Of a stretch of 64,000 nt of DNA, positions 1 through 12,475 are shown piece by piece (positions within the stretch are counted from its first letter, which is position 1; each line of letters starts with the position of its first letter). This stretch comes from Glebionis coronaria (lineage: Eukaryota > Streptophyta > Magnoliopsida > Asterales > Asteraceae): assembly GCA_025667525.1 (NCBI GenBank), contig CM046880.1, positions 593,377,895-593,441,894 of the forward strand, given 5' to 3'. The notes beneath the pieces were generated by a model. It did no database searches, was not told the origin of the DNA, and worked only from the letters and a program-made list of their open reading frames with translations. Both the position numbers and the translations under genes were made by a program.

Positions 1-221
1 TTAGTCAAGGTCCATACAGAGTTTTTTTCCAACTTACATAATAACCCACAAAACAAAAATAAAATAATTGGAACAACTGTAACTGAACTATGAATATGAT
101 CTCGTAACTATAAACCCTATCATTTCCCTAACTCTACTCCCATTGAAAATCTATAAAGCAGCAAAACCCCTTTTACATGTACCTTTTTTTTCTAAAAATA
201 TATAACTTCACAATCACTAAA
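1..221. other. AT-rich intergenic sequence
   Basis: No open frame, RNA gene or repeat boundary could be recognised here. The last eight bases (214-221) form the left half of an imperfect target duplication of the MITE that follows. Confidence 0.5.
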
Positions 222-575
222 GTGTTCGGAATTTGCTTTTATTCTTCTACTTTTCTGCTTATTTTTAAGCAGAAGCAGTTTTGTGTTATCCAAAATGCTT
301 ATGCTCATCTGCTTATTTTAAGATAAAATAACAAGATTCCGATAAGCACGTAGGAAGCTGCTTATTTTAAAGTGCTTATTTTAGCTAAAACTAAAACTAC
401 GTTTTTTTACAAACATATTTAACTTAAAACCTTTTATTTATGATATGACTCTGTAACTTTGCAATAAATAACTATTTTCTCCAGGTATTCCTATCAATTG
501 TTACAAGATAAACATATCCAAACACGATTTCCATAAGTACTCATTCTGATAAAAATAATAAGCAATTCCAAACAC
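222..575. mobile_element. hAT-like MITE, about 354 bp
   Basis: The ends are inverted repeats: GTGTTCGGAATTTGCTT at 222-238 and, on the other strand, GTGTTTGGAATTGCTT reading in from 575. Flanking 8-mers TCACTAAA (214-221) and ATACTAAC (576-583) match at 5 of 8 positions, consistent with an old 8-bp hAT target duplication. The interior is palindromic around repeated TGCTTATTTTAAG motifs and has no coding capacity. Assignment to hAT rests on the duplication length only. Confidence 0.55.
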
Positions 576-1005
576 ATACTAACAAAACAAACCGCTCAAG
601 TCTAAAACTATCCCAATACAAAAAAATACTCGCTAAAAACCAACAAGTACCCCCCCCCCCCCCCCACACACAACACCAAATCAAAAACCAACAAATACCC
701 GACTCAAAATATTCGATTCGGAAGCAAATTAAACCCGTAAACCCTAACAAACCCCTACTAATTACAAACCACAACACCAAATCATTAGCCAAGACAAATT
801 AAACCCATAAACCATAATCAACCAATTAACCTCTTAAACCCTAACAAAATCCTACCATTTACAAACCATAAACCAACATCAAAAATAAACAAATACCTAT
901 TTCAAAGTATCCAATTATAAAACAAATTAAACCCATAAAACTTATGATCCCTACCTTTACAAACCACAACATAATATGAGAAAGCAATAAATACCCAATT
1001 AAAAA
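576..1005. repeat. Degenerate direct repeat with poly-C run
   Basis: A segment of about 100 bp near 685-785 recurs in degraded form near 885-975. Shared blocks are AACAAATACC, AAATTAAACCC and TTACAAACCACAACA, giving a period of roughly 195 bp. A run of 16 C residues lies at 650-665. No gene is visible; apparent open frames on the minus strand are low-complexity. Confidence 0.4.
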
Positions 1006-2146
1006 GGGTTTAGTGACGATGAAGAAATGGTTGAGGCTGGCGATGATATGGATACTAATGACACTCAGGTTCCGCCTCAACCAAAACAAAAGCCTCAGTC
1101 CCCCTCCGCCCTCGGACATACAGCCCTCCCTTGAGGCTTAACAAAATCCCTCCCCTGAGGTATCCCAACAAAAGGAGCCCTCCCCTGAGGTGTCACCATC
1201 AAAGCCCTCCCATGAGTCACAACTTGACACCTCTTCACTGGGGACTCAGACTATGACTCTGGACTCAAAATTCGATGATAACAAACCTATCACCGAGAAG
1301 GTACTCTATAATACTTTTAGGGCGTTTCTAAACATCTCTATGAGAACTTGAGGACAGATGTTGCTCAGAAATATGAGGATCTCTCTACCACAACCACCAC
1401 CATACTTAAAGAATTTAGGGAGTATAGTGATCATTATGGTGAAGCTGAGGAGAAAATGATGATTGTTCATCAGTGATATCAACACCAGCCATGAGGCTTA
1501 GGAGAAAAAGTTGTTCACTTTTTTAAATAAGGCCCTTCCTACTATTGAAGCAAATATCTCCTTAAAAAGTACTTTGGATGGGCTTTTTACTAGCACAACT
1601 GAGTCTACCTTAAAAGTTGGACAGCTTTTGGATAAACTCAAGGATGACAGGTTGTCAGAAATCTTCGCTCAGTTGGCAGCTCATTAGGCTGAACTTCAAG
1701 CCGTCAGGACCAAGTCCCATTTATGAAGATATTCATATAGATCCTGAGGTTGAGTTTCAGCTAAGCAAAGCGGCTAAGGGGTACATGGAAAATGTTACAA
1801 ATCTCTCTAAGATTTCTCAGTATCTTAAGGACACTGATATTGCCCACCTTAGGACACGAATAACCATCATGGATAATACGCATGCTATTATCCAAGCAAA
1901 TGTGCAGACTATCAAGGGTGATACTCAGTCCATGAAGGAGATGGTCACTGAGATGTTTAAAGCCTTTTAGGGATCCACCACTCCCTCTTCCTCAGGACCC
2001 TCTACACTTACAAAAGTTGGAATCAGTGAACCTGATCCTTCAACTTTTTAGGGGGAGAGTGAAGCAGAAAAACTCCTAACATGGGAAGAACCTCCATCTC
2101 AAACTAAGGGGGAGCATGCTCAGATGGAGATAGTGGCACCTGAAAT
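1006..2146 (+). pseudogene. Element G: left part of the extra ORF of a copia retrotransposon
   Basis: Translated pieces resemble the long extra ORF found after pol in Asteraceae copia elements: an acidic start (SDDEEMVEAGDDMDTND) near 1011, a middle block (YEDIHIDPEVEFQLSKAAKGY) near 1724-1790, a helical stretch with TRITIMDNTHAIIQANVQTIK near 1855-1915, and a Ser/Pro/Thr-rich tail. The frame is broken by many stops and shifts, so it is dead. Element F interrupts it at 2147-2151 (ACCAA) and the frame resumes at 58045. Four copies of a CCCTCCCCTGAGG-like unit lie at 1124-1216. The family match is from memory; no domain function is known to me. The left end of G is not defined. Confidence 0.6.
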
Positions 2147-2151
2147 ACCAA
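2147..2151. repeat. Target site duplication of element F (left copy, ACCAA)
   Basis: ACCAA here and at 58040-58044 bracket element F. Removing F and one copy rejoins the reading frame of element G (APEIP then NPTPLNS), which supports both boundaries. Confidence 0.8.
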
Positions 2152-2845
2152 ACTTGAAACGCCCTGACTCGAGTAATTTTTTCTTTTTTTTTATATAACA
2201 AAAAATCTCGAAATGGATGCTTTACTTACAAAACATACCCACGAACTACTAAGTCATTTAAGACTGGTTAATTTAAGACTAATGAAAACATTGGAGCATT
2301 ACAAGCAATACCAAGTGCAAGGAAAGAGTCGCTCGAATCTAACCGAGCGTAAGCGTATTCTTTTCTTAATGCACTCCTAGCTACCATCTACGAGCTCCAA
2401 CTTATCCTACAATAACCTACAAAAACATAGAACTTAGAACGGTAAGTCCTTTTGACTTAGTGAGATAACAAGGTCTGAGAAATCTTGCAATTCTGTAACG
2501 TGGTTCTATAAAAAAATAATTCTATATTAGGTACGAGATATAGTCGTCTTGCACCTGTATCATGTACATATATAATTTATGGCATCTGATATGACTAGAC
2601 GATACTCAATCATCTTGTTCTGCGTAATAACGTCCCTAGCCGACGAGTACTCGTCTTGGGACACTAATAAAACATTTTGCTTGTTTAATTGGGTCATCCA
2701 CGAAGGACGTAAGTACTAATTAAAGTACAGGTCATCCACTTAGGATGCTTTGGTCATCCTCATAGGACGTCATTGTCATCCACTTAGGACGCTCGGGTCA
2801 TCCACTTAGGACACTTGGGTTAACATGACTACTTAACATGGTTAT
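2152..2845 (-). repeat. Element F, left LTR, piece 1
   Basis: Collinear with 55391-56070 in the right LTR, starting at the block ACGCCCTGACTCGAG. Near its end (about 2692-2820) are five degenerate copies of a 20-bp unit around CATCCACTTAGGACGCTT. Element A is inserted at 2846. Confidence 0.8.
2841..2845. repeat. Target site duplication of element A (left copy, GTTAT)
   Basis: GTTAT here and at 14155-14159 flank element A exactly, fixing its LTR ends as TAATA and TATTA. Confidence 0.85.
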
Positions 2846-3286
2846 TAATAAGTGTGAAAACACTTATCCTTTTACCACTTATTTCCAATAATAACAAGAC
2901 CAAAACGTGTGATTTATGTCGTAAAAGTCGGAATTATGCATGGTTTGTGTTTTTATTGTGTTTTAGGACCAAAATATGAAAAAGGAAGAAAACACGGGTT
3001 TTCACGGGCTTTTATCGAAGAAAACGGGAAAAGACGAAGTCAAAAGATCAAGAGTGCAAAAAGAACGGAAGTCCAAGGCCTATTCTGAAGATTTATCGAA
3101 GAAAAAGTCTAAAGACGGAAGTTTAACGAAGTCGAAGAACTTAAGTCTAATAGAAGAAGAGAAAATTAAAAGACAAGTTCAAATCCCGAGACGACATCGA
3201 GAAAAGACAAAGAATTAAAGTCGAGTCGAGAAGACGTGAAGAAAGCAAGAAAGAAGATGCAACACATGCACTCCTTCCACCATCCC

Positions 3287-3294
3287 TATAAATA
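3287..3294 (+). promoter_or_regulatory. TATA box of the element A 5' LTR
   Basis: TATAAATA, conserved at 12913-12920 in the 3' LTR. Transcription would start about 30 bp downstream, at or just after the first hairpin (3295-3318). Confidence 0.6.
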
Positions 3295-3865
3295 CCCTCC
3301 TAATAGTCATTAGGAGGGAGTTAGTTAGTCTTTAATTTTAGTTTTTCATTTTCACTTTTCTAGTTTTAGAGAGAGAAAGTCTTAAACTTTCTCTCACTAA
3401 GTTTCATCTTTTCTCTTAATCTTTCAAGATTAAACATTTGTATTGCTTATTTTTCATTAATCAAGTTCATTTTAAGCTTTTAATCTTTAATCTCATTCTA
3501 CCTTTCTTTGATTTTAGATTGATTTTGGTGCGACTATCATATGATCCGTGTTGTTCTTAATGATTTCGTGCTTAAAAAGTTAATCTTTTGATCATTACAT
3601 AAGTTTTCATTTGATTAAGCTTTAAGATTCTTGTGCTTATTGGCTTATTTTTATGATTAGCTTATTTACTTATAAAAAGTTTTCTTTAAAAGTTCATGTT
3701 TTTATTGTTTGATCTAAAAGTTTATTTATTTTGAGGTTTGATAAGTTGATACAAGTGCTTATTTGATCCGTTTAGTTTGATTCGTTCTAGTTTTGGGAAT
3801 AAGCTTACCAATATAGCTTATTTCTTGGCTTATAACCGAATCCCACTTAAATCGGAAAGGGTTTT

Positions 3866-4225
3866 AACCCCTTTCCGATCGCCACATTCCGAGCAGCCAA
3901 CAAACCCCCTTTATGATCACCCAATCGGAAAAGGGTTTTGAGTTTCCGATCAGCACCCAGTTATTCCGATCATAGTGATCGGATTAGGTAGTAATTATTC
4001 CGACGGCTGAGGGTTTGAACATTCCGATCTAGCCCCTATTTGCAATATTCCGATTTGAGCATTTGTGTAGTATTCCGATTGAAGGAATTTGTCAAACATT
4101 CCGACGGTGCAACTTTTTATACATTCCGATCACCAGATCGGAACATATTCCGATTTGGACTTTTAGTAACATTCCGATTGCCCCATTTTGAGTTTCCGAT
4201 CAGTGGTCATTTATATTCCGATTAG
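3866..4225 (+). repeat. ATTCCGAT motif array in the element A 5' LTR
   Basis: About fifteen copies of ATTCCGAT or close variants (ATTCCGAC, TTTCCGAT), plus several inverted copies (ATCGGAA), occur at roughly 25-35 bp spacing with unrelated sequence between them. The array is repeated in the 3' LTR at about 13486-13850. An open frame across part of it is an effect of the repeat, not a gene. Confidence 0.8.
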
Positions 4226-4530
4226 AGTTTATTGTTTTTACATAGTTTCCTAGTGATAGTTTTGTTAAGGGTTTAAGTATTTTTCTTAATCTAGTCTTTA
4301 AGTTTTTCAAGCATTTAATTTTAACTCCTCATTTTAGTTTTAATCTTTAAACTTCTACTTTACTCAACGACACTTAAAATTTACTTGCTATTAGTTTAAA
4401 ATAGATAAACAAAACCAAACCATTCTCTTGTTTCACCAAAAGACAATTGAGTCGCACTCTTAACCATTAGTCAATTCGAAAGGATTCGGACGATAAGATT
4501 TTATACTTGGTTGCAAAATCGAGTATTAAA

Positions 4531-4545
4531 TGGCGCCGCTGCCGG
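4531..4545 (+). other. Element A primer binding site (tRNA-Asp type)
   Basis: TGGCGCCGCTGCCGG lies two bases after the 5' LTR. It is the usual Athila primer site with one base changed (CGCT for CGTT). Confidence 0.85.
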
Positions 4546-4778
4546 CTCTTTTCGTTAAGATTAACGGTTTCTAGTGAGAGACGCATTGAATTTTGGGATC
4601 CGTTCTTTGAACGTTAGTTTCCTTTCTTTAAAAATTTTCAAAAAAATCCAAAAAAATATAAAACTCTTCAAAAATACAAAAACATTGAAAAATCATCAAA
4701 AAGCAATTCTTTTTAAAAGGTTTTGCACCAAAAATATTATATAGATATTCTCTGTGTATATTTTTCTTCTGTAGGTGT
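4546..4778 (+). other. Element A leader
   Basis: Untranslated leader between primer site and gag, rich in A-runs (4635-4720). No further element recognised. Confidence 0.5.
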
Positions 4779-7700
4779 ATGCGTACTAGATCTTCGAACT
4801 ATTCTGAGCCCGAAACTCGTGAAGATTTAGATATGGCTGGTGTTAATAACAACAATAACAACCCACCTCAACCCAATTTGAATAATAACAACAACAACAA
4901 CAACAACAATGTCCTCTTACCTGATTTACGAACCATGGAGGAATTGTGTCAACCCACCATGAACGGACGCGGAGGCCCGATTGCGCCAATGCACGTCACG
5001 GCACAGGAGTTTTCGTTGAAGCATCGCATGATCCAGCAAGTGCAAACTAACCCATTTCACGGAATTCCGGATGATGATGCCAACAAACACCTCGACAAAT
5101 TTATTAGCATAACCCAAAGCATGAAGTGCCCCGGTGTTTCTATGGATGACCTTCGCCTTCAACTTTTTCCCCACTCGCTTTCTCACCATGCCGAAAAATG
5201 GATTGACCGTCTTCCTAAGAATTCTATTCATACGTGGAATGACATGACTCGACGCTTTTTGTCGCGCTAATTTCCCCCATCCATGGTCACAAACCTCCGT
5301 AACCAAATCAGTGGATTCATGTAAGACAATGATGAATCGCTTTTCGATGCTTGGGAACGGTACAATGATTTGATCGACCGCTGTCCAAATCACAACATGC
5401 TCCCCGTCACTCTCATTGATACTTTCTACAATGGTCTCACTTTTCGTGATCGTGACACGATCAATGCCGCCGCTGGTGGTACTTTTATGAAAAGGAGACC
5501 GGAGGAGTGTCGAGAGTTGATTGAAAACATGACTACTCACCACAAGAATTGGGATTCATCCGCATCCTCAAGATCTAATCAGAGAGTCAATGTTTCTTCT
5601 ACTACTTCCAATCCCGAGATATCCGAACTTACTCGACAAATCGCGAGTATGCACAAGGATTTCATGTCCATAGCCACAAACCACTTTCAACAAGCTAAAG
5701 CCGTTGCTATTTCTTGTGACACATGTGGTGGTCCTCATTCTTATAATGATTGTCCTTCTACACAAGGCAATTTTTTTGAAAACGTTAACGCAGCTTACGG
5801 CACTTATCCCACGGGAGGCTATCAAGCCCGCCCTCAAGGAGACCGTGGCTTGCTAAGTTATCGTTCGAACAACTATCTTGCTCCACCCGGTTTCCCTCCT
5901 GTAAACCAAAACCAACAACAAAGCTATAACCAAAACAACCAATCCCAACCTCGTACTAACAATCAATATCAATCCCAACGAAACCCATACCCACCTCAAG
6001 GAAATTCTCAAGTCTACCAAGCTCCACCTCTCAATCAACCGATGGCAGTGAGTCTAGACGTCGAGACATTCATGAAGACTAATCGGGAGATGGTGACGAA
6101 TCTTCAGAGTCAAGTCCGCAACTTGAAGGGAGAAATGGCAAAACAAAGGAACGATATTCGAGCCGAGCTACGGAATGACATGGCAAAACACAACAATGAA
6201 ATTCATGCAAACATGAGAGACTCTTTCAATACTCAAGCGGTTAACCTTCGTGATATGATTGGTTCGCTCATCCAAGGTAATCAACCCTCTTCTTCGGGTA
6301 CTCTTCCGAGTAACACCGTTGCGAATCCAAGAGGGGAGATGAAAGCAATCACCACTCGTAGTGGAAAAGGTTATATGGAACCCGAGCTTCCTACACCTCC
6401 ACCCGTGATTGTGAACACGGAAAAAGAGCAACTTTCCTCACCTCCTTCACCTTCTATCCCCATTTCCCCACCACCCGTGGTTGTGAGTGATCCTACTCCC
6501 CTTAAGCCTTCTTCTTCATCCAATATACCTTATCCTTCAAGGTTGAGGAAAGAGAAGCAAAAGAGCAAGGATGATATTCAGGTTTCAAACTTTCTAAAAA
6601 TGTTTAAACAATTGAATTTTAACATCTCCTTTGCCGAGGCTCTCGCTCACATGTCCAAATACGCTAAGATGTTTAAAGATCTTCTAAGTGATAAGGAAAA
6701 GCTTCTTGACATTGCTCAGACCCAACTTAATGAGAACTGCTCCGCAGTGCTCTTAAGGAAATTGCCCACCAAACTTGGTGATCCGGGTCGCTTCTTGATT
6801 CCTTGCAACTTCCCGGGAGTAGAGAATTGCATGGCCCTAGCCGATCTAGGTGCTAGTATAAACTTAATGCCTTTAAGTGTTTGGAAGCAATTATCTCTCC
6901 CCGAGCTAGTCCCCACCAAAATGACTTTGGAATTAGCCAACCGTACGGTTGCTTATCCAGTGGGGATAGCCGAAGATGTCTTTGTTGGCGTCGACAAATT
7001 CACCTTCCCGGCGGATTTTGTCGTCGTTGACTACGAGATGGATCCTCGTGTTCCATTAATCGTTGGACGTCCATTCCTGAGGACCGGTCACACTCTCATT
7101 GATGTAGCCGCGGGCGAAATAATCATGAGAGTTGGTGACGATAAAATTGTCTTCAACATGGGTAAGATTTCTAAGCAACCTTATTCATATGAGAGTGTTA
7201 ATGTTATTGATGTTCTCGATGAGGCTTGTGAAGAACATTTTCATGATGCTTGCAAAAGTACTCTTTCTTCTCTACCCGATGTTGAGACCGTTGCCTCAAT
7301 TGCTCTGGCATTGACTCCTTTTGGAGAAAGTGACTTGGATGATTTCGAAGCTAGCTTGGGTCCTCTCGATATTAAGTATGATAATTCGTCCACCGATTGG
7401 GATGAAAACATTCGCACTATTGAGAGACTTCTCAATGAAGACCCGTTTTCTCCTCCTTCTCCTAAAGAGGTGACTAATGATGATCCATCGTTAGTTTCAC
7501 CATCTATTGAGGATCCTCCCACTCTTGAGCTTAAGAACCTACCTCCTCATCTAGAGTACGTTTTCCTGGAAGACAACGAGAAGTTACCGGTCATCATCGC
7601 AAAGGACCTGAAAGAAGACGAAAAAGCCCGACTCATCGCCGTGTTAAAGAAGCATAAAAGAGCTATCGCTTGGAAAATCTCCGACATCCGCGGAATTGAT

Positions 7701-10433
7701 CCTCACTTTTGCACACATAAGATTCTCATGGAGGATGACTTTAAGCCCATAATTCAAAGCCAACGAAGGGTGAATCCTAAAATCCATGAAGTCATCAAAA
7801 AAGAGGTTATCAAACTTCTTGATGCGGGTATGATTTACCCTATTTCGGATTCACCATGGGTTAGTCCAGTCCATTGTGTGCCTAAGAAAGGCGGAATCAC
7901 CGTTGTGCCCAATCAAAACAACGAGTTGATTCCTACTCGTCTCGTTACTGGGTGGAGAGTTTGTATAGACTACCGCAAACTCAATGATGCCACGAGAAAG
8001 GATCATTTCCCTCTACCTTTTATGGACCAAATGCTTGAACGTTTAGCGGGTAATGAATATTACTGCTTTCTTGATGGTTTCTCGGGTTATTTCCAAATAC
8101 CCATCGACCCCTAAGATCAAGAGAAGACAACATTCACTTGTCCCTATGGCACATTTACCTACAAAAGAATGCCTTTTGGCTTATGCAATGCCCCCGTGAC
8201 TTTCCAAAGGTGCATGTTGGCTATCTTGCATGACATGGTTGAGCAAACCATGGAAGTCTTCATGGATGATTTCTCGATCTTTGGGGATTCCTTCTCCTCT
8301 TGCCTTGCCAATTTGGAACGTATGCTTAAGCGGTGCGAAGACACTCGCCTTGTTCTGAATTGGGAAAAATGCCATTTTATGGTAAAAGAAGGCATTGTGC
8401 TAGGACACAAAATCTCTAAAGCCGGTCTTGAAGTCGACCGTGCTAAAGTAGATGTCATAGCCAAATTACCTCCACCTTCAACCGTGAAGGGTGTGAGAAG
8501 TTTTTTGGGTCATGCGGGCTTCTATCGTCGATTCATTTAGGATTTCTCTAAAATCGCTCGCCCGATGACCCGCCTCTTGGAAAAAGATACTCCTTTTATC
8601 TTTTCTAAAGAGTGTCTCGAAGCCTTCAATCTTCTTAAGGATAAGCTAACTAAGGCACCGGTCTTGGTTACCCCTAATTGGGAGCTGCCTTTTGAATTGA
8701 TGTGCGATGCTAGCGACTTTGCTATTGGTGCGGTTTTGGGCCAACGAGTGACTAAACACTTCCAACCAATCCACTATGCTACCAAAACAATGATGGGGGC
8801 TCAATTGCATTATACGACAACCGAAAAAGAGCTTTTAGCTGTTGTCTATGCTTTTGAGAAATTTCGCCCCTATCTTGTTTTATCCCCCACCATCGTATAC
8901 ACGGACCATTCCGCGTTGAAGTACTTGATGACTAAGCTTGATTCTAAGCCAATACTTCTTCGTTGGGTTTTACTCCTTCAAGAATTCAACATTGAAATTC
9001 GCGACAAGAAGGGAGGCGAAAACCTGGCAGCGGATCATCTGAGCAGACTTGAGGATCCATATCAAGGGGATCATCCGAACAAAGAGATCAATGACTCTTT
9101 CCCCCTTGAGACCTTAATGTCTATAAATCTCAATCTTGATGACACCCCGTGGTTTGCGGACATTGCAAACTACTTAGCGGGTGGTATTCTCATCGAAGGG
9201 TTAACATCCCAACAAAAGAAGAAGTTCTTGAATGATGTTAAGACTTACTTTTGGGATGACCCTTATCTATTCAAACAATGTGCTGATCTGATCATTCATC
9301 GATGTGTTGACGGACCGACAGCTTTTAACATTCTCCAAGCTTGCCACAAAGGACCCACCGGTGGTCACTTTGGTCCCAACTACACCGCCAAAAAAGTGTT
9401 TGATTCTGGATTCTATTGGCCCACCATTTATCGTGATGCTCACGAAATGGTTAAGCATTGTGATACTTGCCAACGCCAAGGCAAGATCACACATAAGGAT
9501 GAGATGCCTCAAAATTTCATACAGGAATGTGAAATCTTTGACGTATGGGGCATCGACTTTATGGGGCCATTTCCATCTTCCAAAGGGAACAAGTACATCC
9601 TCGTCGCTGTTGACTACGTTTCTAAATTGGTTGAAGCTAAGGCTCTCCCTACAAACGATGCGAGGGTGGTTGTGAACTTTTTGAAGCAGCTTTTCGCTCG
9701 ATTCGGCGTTCCTCGTGCTATTATCAGTGACCGGGGGACTAATTTTTGCAATGATCAATTTGCAAGAGTCATGGCTAAGTATGGTGTTAATCATCGTCTT
9801 TCCACCGCCTATCATCCCCAAACCAATGGGCTAGCCGAGATATCCAACCGTGGATTGAAGCGAATTTTGGAGCGTACTGTGGGAGAGCATCGCGCCGCGT
9901 GGGCCGATAAGTTAGATGATGCTCTGTGGGCTTTCCGTACTGCTTACAAGACCCCGATCGGTTGTACACCTTATCGTCTTGTGTACGGGAAAGCATGCCA
10001 TCTTCCCATCGAGCTGGAACATAAGGCGCATTGGGCCTTGAAGTGGGCTAACTTCGACATCAACAAAGCCGGTGATCATCGCAAGATTCAACTCAACTAG
10101 CTAAATGAACTAAGGAATGAAGCTTATGAGAACTCGCTGATCTACAAGGAAAAGACCAAGATCATTCATGACGCAAAAATCAAGAACCGAGAGTTCCACG
10201 TTGGTGATCAAGTCTTACTTTTTAACTCTCGGTTGAAGATCTTTTCTGGCAAGTTGAAGAGCCGCTGGTCTGGTCCATTCACCGTCGCCAAAGTCTTTCC
10301 ATATGGGACCATTGAGCTTTCTCAGCCAAATGGGCCCAATTTCAAGGTGAATGGCCAGCGTTTGAAGCTGTACTTTGGTGAGGACATCTCTCACGAGATG
10401 ATTCCATCCCTCACCACGTTTCCCATGAACTAA
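4779..10433 (+). pseudogene. Element A gag-pol polyprotein, five in-frame stops
   Basis: One frame runs from the ATG at 4779 to a stop ending at 10433 (1884 codons), broken by stops at 5268 (TAA), 5322 (TAA), 8112 (TAA), 8538 (TAG) and 10098 (TAG), with no frameshift seen. In order: Asn-rich gag start, gag core (to about 5540), CX2CX3HX4C zinc knuckle at 5715-5753, aspartic protease with DLGAS at 6843, reverse transcriptase from about 7700 with FMDD at 8259-8270, RNase H (CDAS near 8703, YTDHS near 8898), and integrase with an HHCC region near 9325-9480 and catalytic D 9555, D 9729 and E 9837 (the DD35E spacing). The product would assemble particles, copy the element RNA and insert the cDNA. 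The stops remove function; otherwise catalytic motifs are intact. Family identity is secure; lineage (Athila) is very likely. Confidence 0.9.
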
Positions 10434-12475
10434 ATTTGGGTCGAGTCAGGCTCGTGACTCGGTGAACAAAAACAAGCGCTTCTCGGGAGGCAATCCGTGA
10501 TCTATCCTTTACTACTTTCATAATAAGTATAGGGGGAGCCCCGTATGTGTTTGTTGTCTTGTTTCTTGTGCTGTGCAGGGATTAAAGCTTCAAAGATCCT
10601 CTTGATAACTTTTGACGAACCGTGATACCGTGTTCCCATCTTCCCGGTTCTATCCTAAACTCTTGTGATTCAATATTTCATATTTTATATGTTCACATTG
10701 AATTCACTTTAGTTGTCCTTTCCTTAGCAAGATTTAAACAAAGTGCACAATATCCTAAGTGTAGGGGAGTTTACTCCCACATGCTTAAACATTGAGGACA
10801 ATGTTTATCTCAAGTGTAGGGGGGGACTTCTATCGAAGTAAGTGGTCTTTTCCATGAATTTGCCCTCATTTTAACCGGAAAATTTGATTTTTCGACATTT
10901 TTCAAAATTTTTAATCTATTTTGGCCTAGTTGTATACTTGTATTTGCCTTTGTTATTATTATTTTCTTTCCATTGCTAGAATAGTTCTTCAATAAAGTGG
11001 TTTTAGATTTTTCTTAGTCGTGAACATTTTGACTCAACCCGAGTTTACTTATCTAAAGTTTACTCTAGCTAGTATCCTTAACGTGTTTAAGTCGAGTTTT
11101 GCTAGGCTTTTATATAGGGAGCTATAAAACGCGAAAGTCTTAACTCTCACGGGTTAAGAACAAGAACTTTTCGCAAGTTCCTATAATTGATCCTAGAGAG
11201 TCGTTTATCAAGGGAACTTTAAAATGCGATTTCTAAAACTTGAAAAAGTCTAAGAATTTGCAAGATCCTATAGGCGACTCGAAAACCCAAAACTTTGATT
11301 TAATAGGCTAAGCATCCACGAGTCTCATTCCTTGAGAATTTAAACTGTGGAGAATGAGAGATGATAGAGTCAATTATAAGTTCGGTATTCTTTCGTGAAT
11401 TTATGTGAGTTAATTATAAGCCTATTCTCCCTTCGCTTGTTAATAAATTTATCTGCAATAAATAAGGTTGTACGATTTAAAAGGTTACTTAGCTTCTAGC
11501 CCCAGATCGTTTAAAAGTTGCTCGGTACGGATTAGAGTTCATAGCCAAGGCATAACTTATTGAAGCGGGATGCGAAGATTGGCGAGTCCGAAAAGGCCCT
11601 AACAAGGCATGAGGGCTATATTTTGTTGCTAAAGATCCAAAAGTGATGTGAAGAATCATTTATCGAAAATCAATATGAAGGATCGAGACACACGACGAAA
11701 AGCAAGAACTCCCCAAAAGTCATGGAGAAGTCTATCCAAAAAGACCCTAACAAGGTATGAGGATAAATAGATCTAAGTCCTAAAGGAGGTGGATCGTTGT
11801 ATATCGAAGTCCAAAATAAAGATTGGAGAAAAATGAAGAAGTCGTGGTCCAAAGATGAAGAATCTCTCAAAACTTCAAGTGAAGAAATTCCTATTATGAA
11901 GAGAAGGCCATTATTTCATGAACGTCTCTTAAGATTCGAAGTATGAAGTCGCTGCCAAATATCGGTCCGAGAAAGGTCTCAAATCGTGAAGCGAGTTATG
12001 CCAAGATATGAACTTTATGAGGTCCCGAGAAGTAGTTTTAAAAGATTTGGTCCTTTAGCTAACTATTGATTAAATCGTTCACTTTATTTTCGGCCTAAAT
12101 AACTATCGAAATAAGTCAAACAATGCATCCTCGTGATCATTCAAGACAAAAATAAAATATAAGAGATACACCTAGGAATAAGGGAGTCTAAGTGAGTAAT
12201 TGGCCCATATGAGTTCGTGATAGTTTGCTAACTTATAATAACAATGATCTCGTTTTTAAGCTTGGTATGGGGAACGTGAAACTTGAGGATGATAAACGTT
12301 CATGCCAGCCAAAACCCAATGTAAGTTTTTTTTTAAATTTCTTTACTTGTTTCGGTCTTTTTATGTTTAGTATTTAATAAAGGCCAAGGTGGGTTATCTA
12401 TGATGGAAAATGTAAACCGTGCTTTAAAATTAATGCATTGCATGAGGGCATTGCAATGGTCAAGTGTAGGGGATT
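10434..12475 (+). other. Element A post-pol region, no ORF
   Basis: About 2 kb where Athila relatives often carry an envelope-like ORF. No comparable frame is visible here. The motif AAGTRTAGGGGG, which resembles the terminal polypurine tract, occurs at 10525, 10757, 10812 and 12462. The rest is AT-rich and unassigned. Confidence 0.7.
12462..12475 (+). other. Element A polypurine tract
   Basis: AAGTGTAGGGGATT immediately precedes the 3' LTR start at 12476. It would prime plus-strand DNA synthesis. Confidence 0.7.

Larger units (their letters stand above)
2846..4528 (+). repeat. Element A 5' LTR (1683 bp)
   Basis: Begins TAATAAGTG and ends CGAGTATTA, so the terminal five bases are TAATA and TATTA rather than TG...CA. 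TATA box TATAAATA at 3287-3294. Perfect hairpins lie at 3295-3318, 3371-3395 and 3416-3433. An array of ATTCCGAT motifs fills 3866-4225. Confidence 0.9.

Noticed and set aside
650..665. Run of 16 C residues as a functional element
   Set aside because: Mononucleotide run inside degenerate repeats; likely slippage, possibly a sequencing artefact.
2976..3218. Lys-rich 80-codon open frame, repeated at 12598-12795
   Set aside because: Located in the U3 part of the Athila LTR upstream of its TATA box; low complexity and not conserved in length between the two copies.
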